A stretch of DNA of 64,000 nt from an uncultured Bacteroidales bacterium (GTDB lineage: Bacteria; Bacteroidota; Bacteroidia; Bacteroidales; P3), in the NCBI GenBank assembly GCA_937886715.1, contig CAKZZD010000017.1, positions 1 to 64,000 on the forward strand. The letters run 5' to 3'. Under the pieces are notes generated by a model that saw only the letters and a program-made list of their open reading frames with translations, searched no databases and was not told the DNA's origin. Positions 49,926 to 59,114 of the stretch are shown here, piece by piece (the first letter of the stretch is position 1; each line of letters opens with the position of its first letter). Made by a program: the position numbers and the translations under genes.

Positions 49926-51293
49926 ATGAATAAGACACTGAAGACCGTAAGAGTGGTGCTGGCCGGGCTGATGCTGGTGGGGGTGACGCTGCTGTTGCTC
50001 GACACCACGGGTGTGCTGCGTCATTATCTGGGATGGATACCCAAGATACAGCTTTTGCCGTCCGTGCTGGCGCTGAATGTGGTGATGGTGGTGGCGATAC
50101 TGCTTGTGACGCTGTTGCTGGGCCGCTTCTATTGCGCCGTGGTGTGCCCGATGGGTGTCTTCCAGGACATCTTCACCTGGGCCCGCAAGGTCGTCTTTCC
50201 CAAGCACAAGTTCCGCTATGCCAAGCCTGCCAACTGGCTGCGCTACACGGTGCTGGCGCTGTTTGTTCTGGCCATGCTGGTGGGACTGAACGGCATTGCG
50301 CTGCTCATAGCCCCCTATAGCGCCTATGCCCGTATGGTGACGGGGTTGCATGCTTCGGGGACGCTGCAGTGGGTGGCCATAGCCACGCTGGTGTGCATCG
50401 GTCTGCTGAGTTTCACCATGGGACGTCTGTGGTGCAACACGATATGCCCCGTGGGCAGCCTGCTGAGCCTGGTGAGCCGCTATTCCATCCTCGGCATCCG
50501 TATCGACCGCTCAAAGTGCGTCGGTTGCCGCCAGTGCGAGCATGCCTGCAAGTCGATGTGTATCAACATCGACGACAAGACGGTCGACCATTCGCGTTGT
50601 GTGAATTGCTTCACATGCCTGGGCAAGTGCAAGGTGGGCGCCATTTCGTGGACCACGCGCCGCGGTGCAGGCAAGGGCAGCGATGACGTCGACGGCAGCC
50701 GCCGCAAGTTTGTGGCCACGTCGTTGGCTGTGGGCACCGCTATGGCGGTTGAGGCCCAGGAGCAGAAGTTCGACGGCGGACTGGCAGTGCTTGAGAACAA
50801 GAGCGTTCCTGTGCGCCGCACGGCGCTGAAGCCTTTCGGAGCCCGAAGCGAGAAGAACTTTTCCACACGGTGCACCGGGTGCCAACTTTGTGTGAGCCAG
50901 TGCCCCGAACATGTGCTGCGTCCGTCGACCAAGCTGGCGTCGCTGATGCAGCCCGAGATGAGCTATATCGACGGCTATTGCCGCATGTCGTGCACCCGCT
51001 GCAGCGAGGTGTGCCCTTCCGGCGCCATCCGACCCATCACCAAAGAGGAGAAAACGGCCATCTCGATAGGAGTGGCCGTGGTGTTGAAGGACAACTGCCT
51101 GTCGGCCACTGGCAAAGACCAGTGCGGCGCCTGTGCCCGACATTGTCCGGCTGCAGCCATCAGCATGGTCAACGGGGTGCCCTCGGTCAACGAGAGCCGT
51201 TGCCTGGGTTGCGGCGCCTGCGAATACTATTGCCCCGCACGCCCGATGACGGCCATCTATGTGGAAGGCCGTGAAGTGCACACAGAAGTGTGA
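49926..51293 (+). CDS. Membrane-bound polyferredoxin with internal Tat-like motif (NapH/NapG-like fusion)
   Basis: The ATG at 49926 gives 455 residues (a TTG overlapping the previous stop is less likely). The N-terminal half is NapH/NosR-like: about four membrane segments with CxxxCP motifs (FYCAVVCPMG, LWCNTICPVG) and 4Fe-4S motifs (CVGCRQCEHAC, CVNCFTCLGKC). Then SRRKFVATSLAVG (about 258-270) looks like a Tat signal inside the chain, followed by a NapG-like half with four more clusters (CTGCQLCVSQC, CTRCSEVC, CGACARHC, CLGCGACEYYC). It probably moves electrons across the membrane. Confidence 0.87.
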   Translation: MNKTLKTVRVVLAGLMLVGVTLLLLDTTGVLRHYLGWIPKIQLLPSVLALNVVMVVAILLVTLLLGRFYCAVVCPMGVFQDIFTWARKVVFPKHKFRYAKPANWLRYTVLALFVLAMLVGLNGIALLIAPYSAYARMVTGLHASGTLQWVAIATLVCIGLLSFTMGRLWCNTICPVGSLLSLVSRYSILGIRIDRSKCVGCRQCEHACKSMCINIDDKTVDHSRCVNCFTCLGKCKVGAISWTTRRGAGKGSDDVDGSRRKFVATSLAVGTAMAVEAQEQKFDGGLAVLENKSVPVRRTALKPFGARSEKNFSTRCTGCQLCVSQCPEHVLRPSTKLASLMQPEMSYIDGYCRMSCTRCSEVCPSGAIRPITKEEKTAISIGVAVVLKDNCLSATGKDQCGACARHCPAAAISMVNGVPSVNESRCLGCGACEYYCPARPMTAIYVEGREVHTEV

Positions 51294-51330
51294 CTCCCCA
51301 CATCATCCGAAAACAAAAAACACATAAAAC

Positions 51331-51347
51331 GCAATAACGCATTCAAG
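51331..51347. repeat. GCATTAACGCATT-type repeat, copy 3
   Basis: GCAATAACGCATTCAAG in the 57-base gap before YitT matches copy 2 with one change. Confidence 0.6.
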
Positions 51348-51350
51348 AAC

Positions 51351-52343
51351 ATGACACTGAACATCAAACAATCACTTATCGATTTTGTCAAGTACATGGG
51401 TACTTGGAAATTCTGGAAAGAGTTGGTCATCATGACGCTCGGTATGGCCGTCACTGCTGCTGCGGTCTATTACTTTCTTGTCCCGAGCAAACTTATCATC
51501 GGCACCATCAGCGGTCTGTCGATCGTGCTGGTCAGCATCTTTGGCGGCAACCTTGGAACGTACATCACCGTCATCAACATCATTCTGCTCATATTGGCCT
51601 TTTTGCTGATCAACAAGGAGTTTGGAGCAAAAACGGTCTACACGGCCCTGATCCTTGGTCCGCTGACCAACTTCTGGGCATGGGTGCTGCCTTGGGATGC
51701 CAGAAACTCGGCAGGCGAGTATATCCTTGCCCACGACAACCCCATCACCGGTTCGGCTTCGATTATGGGTGATCCCTGGCTTGACCTTTGCTGCTTTGTG
51801 CTGTTGCTCAGTGCCTCGCAAGCTTTGATGTTCAGCATCAACGCCTCTACCGGCGGCCTTGATATCCTGGCCAAGATTGTCAACAAATTCCTCCATTTCG
51901 ACATCGGAGCCTCGGTCTCGATAGCCGGTGCCGTGATTTGCTGCACCGCCTTCTTCATTCCTAACAACCAGTTCCGTATGGTCATCATCGGCCTCATCGG
52001 CACCTGGATCAACGGTCTCGTGGTCGACTATTTCACCGCGACGCTCAACAACCACAAGCGCCTCTGCATTGTGTCGAAGGACTACGAACGTATCCGCCAG
52101 TATATCATCGGCACCCTGCACCGCGGCTGCACGCTCTATGAGGTCACTGGCGGCTATAGCGGCGAGAAGAGCATCGAACTTGAGGTGCTGCTCAACAAGG
52201 ATGAGTTCAGCAAGATACTGGCTTGGATGAAGGACGAGAAGATTGATGCCTTCTCCACTGCAGGCAACGTGAGCGAGGTCTATGGCTTCTGGGCCAACGG
52301 CAAGAAGCGCAAGGCGATCAAGGAACAGGTCGACAAGAGGTAA
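51351..52343 (+). CDS. YitT family membrane protein (DUF161/DUF2179)
   Basis: The 330-residue inner-membrane protein has about five membrane segments (FLVPSKLIIGTISGLSIVL; ASTGGLDILAKIVNKFL motif at about 165-180) and a C-terminal DUF2179 domain (about 255-315, GGYSGEKSIELEVLL). The family is widespread and its function is not established. The loop between segments 3 and 4 (about 105-140) is longer than usual. It lies within the ferredoxin/Tat gene run. Confidence 0.9.
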   Translation: MTLNIKQSLIDFVKYMGTWKFWKELVIMTLGMAVTAAAVYYFLVPSKLIIGTISGLSIVLVSIFGGNLGTYITVINIILLILAFLLINKEFGAKTVYTALILGPLTNFWAWVLPWDARNSAGEYILAHDNPITGSASIMGDPWLDLCCFVLLLSASQALMFSINASTGGLDILAKIVNKFLHFDIGASVSIAGAVICCTAFFIPNNQFRMVIIGLIGTWINGLVVDYFTATLNNHKRLCIVSKDYERIRQYIIGTLHRGCTLYEVTGGYSGEKSIELEVLLNKDEFSKILAWMKDEKIDAFSTAGNVSEVYGFWANGKKRKAIKEQVDKR

Positions 52344-52361
52344 GAGAAAAATAACAACGAA

Positions 52362-52377
52362 AATGCAATAACGCAAT
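52362..52377. repeat. GCATTAACGCATT-type repeat, copy 4
   Basis: AATGCAATAACGCAAT lies in the 38-base gap before the aldo/keto reductase gene and matches the family core with small changes. Confidence 0.55.
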
Positions 52378-52381
52378 CCCC

Positions 52382-53773
52382 ATGGATCGGAGATCTTTTT
52401 TGAAGAGTATGCTCGGCGGAGTGGCTGCCGGAACGGCGATTGCCGCCGGGTGCGACAATCCGAACGGCGTCAAGGCCGAGGGCTACAGCGCCGGTGAGGT
52501 GCCTGTGGACGCGATGACCTATCGTGCCGACAAGCACGGCCAGCAGGTCAGCCTGCTCGGTTTCGGCATGATGCGTCTCCCTGTCGAGGGTGGCGGATCG
52601 CTGCGCGAAAACCCCGACGCCAAGCTCGATCAGGAGCTCATCAACCGTATGGTCGACTATGCCATCGATCATGGAGTCAACTATTTCGACACGGCTCCCG
52701 TCTACATGCGGGGCATGTCGGAAGGAGCCACCGGCGTGGCCCTTAACCGCCATCCGCGCGACAAATGGCTTGTCGCCACAAAGCTCTCCAACTTCCGCAC
52801 CTGGACCCGTGAGGCCAGTCTCCGCATGTATGAGAATTCGTTCGTGCAACTCGGCGTCGAACATATTGATTATTATCTCCTCCATTCCTTCGGTGGCGTC
52901 GATCCTGACGGTACCAGCGACTTCGAGAAGCGATTTGTCGACAACGGCATGCTCGATTTCCTTATGGAGGAGCGCGAGAAAGGTCGCATCCGCAACCTCG
53001 GCTGGTCGTTCCATGGACAGCAGAGCGAGTTCGACAAGGTGGTTGCCCTCACCGACAAGTATCATTGGGATTTCGCCCAGATTCAGATGAATTATGTCGA
53101 TTGGCGCTATGCCCACGAGATTGAAGAGGAAAACGTCAACGCCGAATACCTCTATAATGAACTCGACCGTCGGCAGATACCCATTGTCATCATGGAGCCC
53201 GTTCTCGGAGGTAGGTTGGCTACCCTCAACGACCACATGGCCTCCATGCTCAAGCAGCGTGAGCCGGAGCGCAGTCTTGCCTCATGGTGCTTCCGCTATC
53301 TTGGCATGTTTCCCCGCATCATGACATCCCTCAGCGGCATGAGCAACATGGAGCATGTGGAGGACAATGTCCGCACGCATTGCCCCTGTCAGCCCCTGAC
53401 CGACGACGAGCTGGCATTGCTCGAGCGGGTGGCCGACGAATTTGCCCACTATCCCGCCATCCCCTGTACTGCCTGCCAATACTGCATGCCATGTCCCTAC
53501 GGACTCGACATTCCTGGCATCTTTTCTTTCTACAACAAGAGCCTCAACGAGGGCAACATTGCCACCGAAGGCACCGTCGAACAGAAGGAATACCGTCGCG
53601 CACGTCGCGCTTTTCTCACCACCTACGACAGCTCCATCGAGCGCCTCCGGCAGGCCGACCACTGCATTGCCTGTGGGCACTGTCTCACCCACTGCCCCCA
53701 GCACATCGCTATTCCAGACAAGATGCGCATGATTGAAGATTACACCAACAAACTTAAAGATTCAATGGTATGA
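52382..53773 (+). CDS. Tat-exported aldo/keto reductase with C-terminal 4Fe-4S ferredoxin domain
   Basis: The 463-residue protein begins MDRRSFLKSMLGG, a twin-arginine signal, and has a lipobox-like AAGC (Cys24), so it may be a Tat-exported lipoprotein. The aldo/keto reductase barrel (about 50-340) keeps the catalytic set: Asp in NYFDTAPVY, Tyr in VYMRG, Lys in VATKLS and His in YLLHSFGG. The C-terminal region (about 355-450) has Cys motifs CTACQYCMPCPYG and CIACGHCLTHCPQH. tatA and tatC follow at once with ATGA overlaps. Confidence 0.92.
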   Translation: MDRRSFLKSMLGGVAAGTAIAAGCDNPNGVKAEGYSAGEVPVDAMTYRADKHGQQVSLLGFGMMRLPVEGGGSLRENPDAKLDQELINRMVDYAIDHGVNYFDTAPVYMRGMSEGATGVALNRHPRDKWLVATKLSNFRTWTREASLRMYENSFVQLGVEHIDYYLLHSFGGVDPDGTSDFEKRFVDNGMLDFLMEEREKGRIRNLGWSFHGQQSEFDKVVALTDKYHWDFAQIQMNYVDWRYAHEIEEENVNAEYLYNELDRRQIPIVIMEPVLGGRLATLNDHMASMLKQREPERSLASWCFRYLGMFPRIMTSLSGMSNMEHVEDNVRTHCPCQPLTDDELALLERVADEFAHYPAIPCTACQYCMPCPYGLDIPGIFSFYNKSLNEGNIATEGTVEQKEYRRARRAFLTTYDSSIERLRQADHCIACGHCLTHCPQHIAIPDKMRMIEDYTNKLKDSMV

Positions 53774-53973
53774 AACTGTTAGTATTAGGCACTTGGGAGA
53801 TCATCATCATCGTGCTGGTGGTGCTGCTCCTTTTTGGCGGCAAGAAAATTCCGGAACTGATGCATGGCGTTGGCAAGGGCGTCAAAAGTTTCAAAGACGG
53901 CGTCAACGGCATTGATGTCGAAGACAAGTCTGACGACAAGCCCGACAGCCAGCGTACCGACGCCGAGAAATGA
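53770..53973 (+). CDS. tatA: Sec-independent translocase subunit TatA/TatE
   Basis: The 67-residue protein has one N-terminal membrane segment (WEIIIIVLVVLLLFGGKKIPEL), the characteristic FGGKKIPEL hinge and amphipathic helix GVGKGVKSFKDG, then an acidic end. It builds the Tat pore in the inner membrane. Overlap ATGA on both sides with its substrate gene and tatC. Confidence 0.95.
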   Translation: MKLLVLGTWEIIIIVLVVLLLFGGKKIPELMHGVGKGVKSFKDGVNGIDVEDKSDDKPDSQRTDAEK

Positions 53974-54662
53974 CCTTTTGGGAGCACCTTGACGAGTTGC
54001 GTGGCAGGCTATGGCGTGTCCTGCTGGTGGCCTTGGTGGCTATGGTGGCCTGCTTCTGTTTCAAGCAGCAGCTTTTCGCCGTGGTGCTGTGGCCCAAGCC
54101 GGACAACATGACCCTGATCAATGTGGAACTGACACAGCAGTTTCTCATCCACATGCGGGTGGCGTTGTGGGCCGGCATTGTCATTGCCTCCCCCTATATC
54201 ATCTACCAGATGTTTGCCTTTGTGGCGCCGGGACTTTATGCAGCCGAGCGCCGCGTGGTGATTCGTGCGGTTGCCGTCGGTTACCTGCTTTTCCTCAGTG
54301 GCGTACTGCTCAATTATTTTGTAATTTTTCCCTTCACCGTGCGTTTCCTCGGGGGGTATCAGGTGAGCCCTGACGTGGCCAACACAATCACCCTGAGTTC
54401 ATATATCTCTGTCCTGGGAGTGATGAGTCTTGTCATGGGCATCGTCTTTGAGCTGCCTGTGCTCTGTTGGCTGCTGGCCAAAGTGGGCCTGCTGAAGTCG
54501 CAGTTCATGTGCCGTTACCGACGCCATGCGGTGGTGGTGATTGTAATCCTAGGGGCACTCATCACCCCCACCGGCGACCCTTTCACGCTGGCCATCGTTT
54601 CTGTTCCTATCTGGCTTCTTTGGGAAGCAAGCATTGTTATCGTCAAGCGAGTAGAAAAATGA
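53970..54662 (+). CDS. tatC: Twin-arginine translocase subunit TatC
   Basis: The 230-residue membrane protein begins TFWEHLDELRGRL, the typical TatC N-terminus with the Glu used in signal recognition. Six membrane segments follow, with FVAPGLYAAERR and the LLAKVGLLKSQF/ALITPTGDPFT motifs. It binds twin-arginine signals. Coupled to tatA and to the next lipoprotein by ATGA overlaps. Confidence 0.95.
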   Translation: MTFWEHLDELRGRLWRVLLVALVAMVACFCFKQQLFAVVLWPKPDNMTLINVELTQQFLIHMRVALWAGIVIASPYIIYQMFAFVAPGLYAAERRVVIRAVAVGYLLFLSGVLLNYFVIFPFTVRFLGGYQVSPDVANTITLSSYISVLGVMSLVMGIVFELPVLCWLLAKVGLLKSQFMCRYRRHAVVVIVILGALITPTGDPFTLAIVSVPIWLLWEASIVIVKRVEK

Positions 54663-55168
54663 AGAACACTTATCTTTTGATCCTTATGGCACTGCTGACG
54701 CTGGTGTCGTGCAAGCCGAAAACCCCTGCCCAGCAGGATGCATCCTGCGCCGAGGCGTTGATCGCCTACACCAAATGCTATCCGGCTTCCGAGCCGCAGG
54801 ACCTCTACAAACTGGTCTTCCAGGACAATTTCGGCCCTGGTCACCTGATCACCGATTCGGCCTCCTGTGCCGGTTATATCGAACGAGAAGTGCAGTCGAT
54901 GGCCGACAGCAACGGTATGCCCTTGTACGAGTACACGCTTTGCGGCCGGCATTATGTGCGTGTCAATCTTCTGTTGGTGCGCAGTGGGGTGCTGAGCGTC
55001 CAGGCCCTTACCTCGGCCGTGTTGCGCAGTGCGGAGAATATGCCCACCGTCGACCCCAAGTATGTGGTAAGTCACAGCACCGCTTTCAAACAGGCCTATG
55101 ACCCTCACTACCGCATTGTGCGGCGAGACATTTTCGAGTCGGAGATTCTTCCATTGTTGGACGAATGA
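54659..55168 (+). CDS. Predicted lipoprotein at the end of the Tat gene run
   Basis: The ATG at 54659 overlaps the tatC stop. The 169-residue product has a lipobox (LVSC, Cys18) and a domain with Cys29 (ASCAEALIAYTKCYP), LVFQDNFGPGHLI (about 58-70) and a C-terminal HSTAFKQAYDPHYRIV. I do not recognise the family. Because it is coupled to tatC it may belong to the same system, but its own signal is of the Sec lipoprotein type. Confidence 0.78.
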   Translation: MKNTYLLILMALLTLVSCKPKTPAQQDASCAEALIAYTKCYPASEPQDLYKLVFQDNFGPGHLITDSASCAGYIEREVQSMADSNGMPLYEYTLCGRHYVRVNLLLVRSGVLSVQALTSAVLRSAENMPTVDPKYVVSHSTAFKQAYDPHYRIVRRDIFESEILPLLDE

Positions 55169-55172
55169 CCTT

Positions 55173-55784
55173 TCAGATTCGGCTGAACGGGTGCTTCCGC
55201 CAGTAGAGGATGAGCAGGAATCCAATCAGCATGCCGCCCAGGTGGGCAAAGTGCGCAATGCCGTCGTACGAGCGGAACACGCCCTCCAGTATTTCGATGG
55301 CTATCATGCCGATGATGAACCATTTCGTCTTGATCGGCACCAGAAAATAAAGGTATATGTATTCGTTCGGGAACAGCATGCCAAAGGCCAGCAGCAGCGC
55401 ATACACCGCACCGCTGGCTCCCACCGACAGGTGCACGCCCGGCACCAACATGTTCAGCAGGCCCGCTCCGATGCCGCACACCAGGTAGTAGAACAGAAAG
55501 CGCCGCGTGCCCCAATAGTTCTCCAGTGTGGTGCCAAACATCCACAACGAGAACATGTTGAAGAACAGGTGGTCGAAACTGCCGTGCATGAACATATAGG
55601 TCAGCGGCTGCCACAGTTGGAAGTTGCCTGTCTGCAGCGACCATATTCCGCACACCCTATTCAAGTCGATGATGTGCCGGCTTGCCAGCACATAGTATGC
55701 CAAATAGCACAATGTGTTGATTATCAGCAGGTGTTTCACTGCCGGTGGCAACATTCTGAATCCTTGGGGTTGGTATTGGGCCAT
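55173..55784 (-). CDS. Rhomboid family intramembrane serine protease
   Basis: The 203-residue protein has six membrane segments. The catalytic serine is in GASGAVYALL (about 125) and the histidine in HFAHLGGMLIG (about 181). An FMHGSFDHLFFNMFSLWMFG motif (about 65-84) is the L1/TM2 hallmark with the oxyanion His and Asn. It cleaves membrane proteins within the bilayer; substrates are unknown. The stop is 4 bases from that of the opposing lipoprotein gene. Confidence 0.94.
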   Translation of the reverse strand: MAQYQPQGFRMLPPAVKHLLIINTLCYLAYYVLASRHIIDLNRVCGIWSLQTGNFQLWQPLTYMFMHGSFDHLFFNMFSLWMFGTTLENYWGTRRFLFYYLVCGIGAGLLNMLVPGVHLSVGASGAVYALLLAFGMLFPNEYIYLYFLVPIKTKWFIIGMIAIEILEGVFRSYDGIAHFAHLGGMLIGFLLILYWRKHPFSRI

Positions 55785-55799
55785 ATTTTTCTTGGGGGA

Positions 55800-57560
55800 T
55801 TATTTCAATAATGTTTCGGGATGTATGATGGTGATGATCCGGTGCCCCGAAGGATCGGTGTCGGCCATCGGACTGGCAAACAGGTCGGCTATCATCTGTT
55901 GCATTTCTTCTTGCGTCAGCACTTGCCCGTAGCGGATGGCCAGTTGGCGAGCCAAACTGGCACACAGGCTCTGGCTGCGGTTGTTGAACTTCTGCATAGT
56001 GGCGCCCTTGTAGTCGGTCAGCAGCTGGTCGAAGAATGGCTGCAGTTCGTTCTCGTTCATGTCGGGCGGTGTGGCGGTCACCACAAACGAGCGCTGCCCC
56101 ACAGCCTCAATGCCAAATCCGAACTCTTTCAGGTCGGAGGACAGCTCGCTGAACAGCTCGGCGTCAGCGGCCGAAAACTGGCAGTTGATCGGGAACAGCA
56201 GCGTCTGCGAGTGGGGCCCGGAGGCTTCGCCGTTCATCAGCCGGTCGTACAGGATCCGCTCGTGGGCGCGGTGCTGGTCGATCACGGCGATGCCTGAACT
56301 GAGGGTGGTGACGATATATCTCTCCTGGAACTGAAGGCATTCGTTGCCGGACACCCTCTTTACCGGCTCGTCCATCGGCGGTGGCGCTACGGGGATGCGC
56401 TCCAGCGGCTGCTCGAACATCTCGGTCAGCGTCCGTTGCTTCGGGCGCGGCCGCTCGAAGGGATTGTACTCGGGATTGTATTTGATCTTCGGCTCTTCCG
56501 GGATGTATCCTTTCGGTGCTGGGGCAAAATTCAGTTCGGCCGGGGTGTTGAATTCCAGTTCCGTGGCCAGCGTGAACTGCCCGATGGCTTTCTTCACCGC
56601 CGACCGCAGGATGGCAAACAACGCGTGGTCGTCGATGAATTTCACCTCGGTTTTCGTCGGGTGTATGTTGATGTCGATGCGCGACGGGTCCACCTGCAGC
56701 CCGATGAAATAGGGCGGGAAGGTGTGCTCCGGAATCATGTCGGCATAAGCTTTTTCCACTGCCGCACTCAGCGCCGGATGCTTGATGAAGCGCCCGTTGA
56801 CAAACAGGTATTGTTCGCCGCGTGTGCGGCGGGCATATTCAGGTTTGCCCACGAAGCCTTTGATGCGCACAATGTCGGTCTGCTCTTCCATGTTGAACAG
56901 CCGCTGTCGGTAGCTTTCGCCATAGGTCTGTGCGATGCGCTGCAGCATGCTCCCTGCCTTCAGGTCGTAGAGCAGCTTGCCGTTGCTGGTGAAAGTGAAT
57001 CCGATGTCGTAGTGTATCAGGGTGATTCGGCGGAACACCTCTTCGATGTGGCTCAGTTCCACGCTGTCTTTCTTCAGGAAATTGCGCCGTGCCGGCACGT
57101 TGAAAAACAGGTTCTTCACCGCTATCGAGGTGCCGTTGGTGCAGGCCGTGGGCTGTTGGCTCACCACCTTCGATCCTTCGATCCTCACCTCGGTGCCCAG
57201 TTCGGCGTCCGACAGCTTGGTGCGCAGTTCCACCTGCGCGATGGCCGCTATCGAGGCCAGTGCCTCGCCGCGGAACCCCATCGTGTGGATGGCGAAGAGG
57301 TCGTCGGCACGATGGATCTTCGACGTGGCGTGCCGCTCGAAGCACAGGCGTGCGTCGGTGTCGCTCATGCCGCATCCGTTGTCCACCACCTGCAGCAGCG
57401 TCCGCCCCGCATCTTTCACCACCAGGTCTATCTGCGTGGCGCCGGCGTCCATAGCGTTCTCCAGCAGCTCTTTGACGGCGCTCGCCGGGCGGTCCACCAC
57501 CTCGCCGGCCGCTATCTGGTTGGCTACGCTGTCGGGTAATATGTTGATCAGGTCAGACAC
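55800..57560 (-). CDS. mutL: DNA mismatch repair protein MutL
   Basis: The 586-residue protein has the GHKL ATPase motifs (KELLENAMDAGA, DNGCGM, GFRGEAL) and the C-terminal dimerisation domain with a DQHRAHERILYDRL motif, near the DQHA(X)2E(X)4E endonuclease motif but with Asp at the last acidic place. MutL links MutS to strand incision. Length is slightly short for the family but complete. The gap to the next gene is 4 bases. Confidence 0.95.
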   Translation of the reverse strand: MSDLINILPDSVANQIAAGEVVDRPASAVKELLENAMDAGATQIDLVVKDAGRTLLQVVDNGCGMSDTDARLCFERHATSKIHRADDLFAIHTMGFRGEALASIAAIAQVELRTKLSDAELGTEVRIEGSKVVSQQPTACTNGTSIAVKNLFFNVPARRNFLKKDSVELSHIEEVFRRITLIHYDIGFTFTSNGKLLYDLKAGSMLQRIAQTYGESYRQRLFNMEEQTDIVRIKGFVGKPEYARRTRGEQYLFVNGRFIKHPALSAAVEKAYADMIPEHTFPPYFIGLQVDPSRIDINIHPTKTEVKFIDDHALFAILRSAVKKAIGQFTLATELEFNTPAELNFAPAPKGYIPEEPKIKYNPEYNPFERPRPKQRTLTEMFEQPLERIPVAPPPMDEPVKRVSGNECLQFQERYIVTTLSSGIAVIDQHRAHERILYDRLMNGEASGPHSQTLLFPINCQFSAADAELFSELSSDLKEFGFGIEAVGQRSFVVTATPPDMNENELQPFFDQLLTDYKGATMQKFNNRSQSLCASLARQLAIRYGQVLTQEEMQQMIADLFASPMADTDPSGHRIITIIHPETLLK

Positions 57561-57564
57561 GCCG

Positions 57565-58986
57565 CTATTTCCTTTCTAGGCGTTTGGCTTCCAGCCGTTC
57601 GTAGTTGTCCAGGAATCCCAATATCGACTTGATCGGTATCAGCTTGTTCATGATGATGTCCCGCTTTTCGTTCAGGATGATCATCGTCGGGGCGCTGTGC
57701 ACGTTGTAGGCTTCCTGGTAGTCCACGTTCACGAAGGTGCCGCCCACGTTCACAAACGGCAGTTGGTGCTCGCGGATATAGCGTTTCCATTTCGCCACAT
57801 CGCTCTCGTAGCCTACGGCATACACTTCGAAGCGGCGGTCCGGCGCTGTCTTCAGCGAGTCGTACAGCACCTTCAGCTCGGCGCTGTACTGCTGGCAGTG
57901 GTGGCAATCGGGATCCCAGAACCACAGGATCACGTATTTTTCCGGAAAGCGGTGGCTCGAAATCCAGTCTTCGGGATTCTCGCTCTGGTTGGTGTCGGCC
58001 ATCCACAGCTCCTGGCCGTGGGCGCCGATGATCGACTGGCGGATGCGCTCAAAGTTGTATCGCGTGTTGTGGATGGTCCCTTCCGATGCCCACGGGCAGC
58101 GGCCGGCCAGGTAGTAGCGCTCTGCGATGTGGCACCACACGGCGTCCCAACCCACATTTTTCGTCGAGCGGAAATAGCGCGGCGTGATGTATTCCAGCAC
58201 ATATCGCATCATCAGCGTGTCGCCGTGCAGCCGGTCCATCAGCCGGTCCACCTCCTTGATGATGGTGTCGCTGTCGGCGCGGTAGAGCATTCCGAAGAAA
58301 AACCGGTTCATCTTGTTGAACAGGTGCGGCGTGTACACCAGCGAATGGTCGGTCAGGTCCACCTGGTCCCAGTAGTGTGTCCGGTAGTAGTAGGCTTTGT
58401 CGGCCACCCCCTCCGGCACGTCGTCCACGTCCATCATCCTCACCAGGTCGAAAAACAGCACCGGCTTCTTCGGGTTCAGGGCCGTGGCGGTGTATTCTTT
58501 CATCCGGGCGTTCAGCGTCTCCTCCTCCTTCTCGGCGGCAGCCTTGGTGGCAGGATTCTTCTTGCGCGCCTGGATGCCCTCCAGTTCCTTCTGGGCACTC
58601 TGCAGGTTGGCCATATACTTGAATATCTGCTCATTGGCATAGCTTCCCTTCACCGTCACCGTCGACGGCGTCAGTTTGCTGTCGCTGCTGATGGTGAACT
58701 GCTGGCTGCCATCGATGGCGAAGTCGCCGATGGCCTTGTCACGCTTCTCACCCACCAGGGCATAAATGCCGCGTGTCCACTGCCGCTTGCCGGCGAAGCG
58801 GTAGCTGCCGTCGCTGCCGCGCCGTGCCGAGTCCATCATCTGCAGTTGGTCGGCATAGTGGCGGGCGATATACATCACGCTGTCCGTCACGCCGTCCAGC
58901 TTGAACACCATATTGTATTGCTGCCCCCACGCCATGGTGGATGAGAGCAGTGCCAGCATCGCTATCAGTCTGTATTTCATGCTCAT
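57565..58986 (-). CDS. Secreted thioredoxin-fold protein (DUF5106-like)
   Basis: The 473-residue protein has a signal peptide ending MAWGQ, a beta-sandwich N-terminal region (DUF4369/DUF5106-like, about 25-130), a helical middle with KNPATKAAAEKEEE coil, and a C-terminal thioredoxin domain with the redox motif WDPDCHHCQQY (about 358-368) and the cis-Pro in HSAPTMIILN (about 437). It probably acts as a periplasmic thiol oxidoreductase. It precedes mutL on the same strand. Confidence 0.85.
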   Translation of the reverse strand: MSMKYRLIAMLALLSSTMAWGQQYNMVFKLDGVTDSVMYIARHYADQLQMMDSARRGSDGSYRFAGKRQWTRGIYALVGEKRDKAIGDFAIDGSQQFTISSDSKLTPSTVTVKGSYANEQIFKYMANLQSAQKELEGIQARKKNPATKAAAEKEEETLNARMKEYTATALNPKKPVLFFDLVRMMDVDDVPEGVADKAYYYRTHYWDQVDLTDHSLVYTPHLFNKMNRFFFGMLYRADSDTIIKEVDRLMDRLHGDTLMMRYVLEYITPRYFRSTKNVGWDAVWCHIAERYYLAGRCPWASEGTIHNTRYNFERIRQSIIGAHGQELWMADTNQSENPEDWISSHRFPEKYVILWFWDPDCHHCQQYSAELKVLYDSLKTAPDRRFEVYAVGYESDVAKWKRYIREHQLPFVNVGGTFVNVDYQEAYNVHSAPTMIILNEKRDIIMNKLIPIKSILGFLDNYERLEAKRLERK

Positions 58987-59114
58987 CTGTGTTTATCGGT
59001 GCTGTGGTGCACCGCATTATAGTCCATAATGATATATATAACAACTTTTCTCGCCAATTATTATGTCAGCCCCGCTTTTTTCTTTGCTATGTGGATTCAG
59101 CACCTGATGTATGG

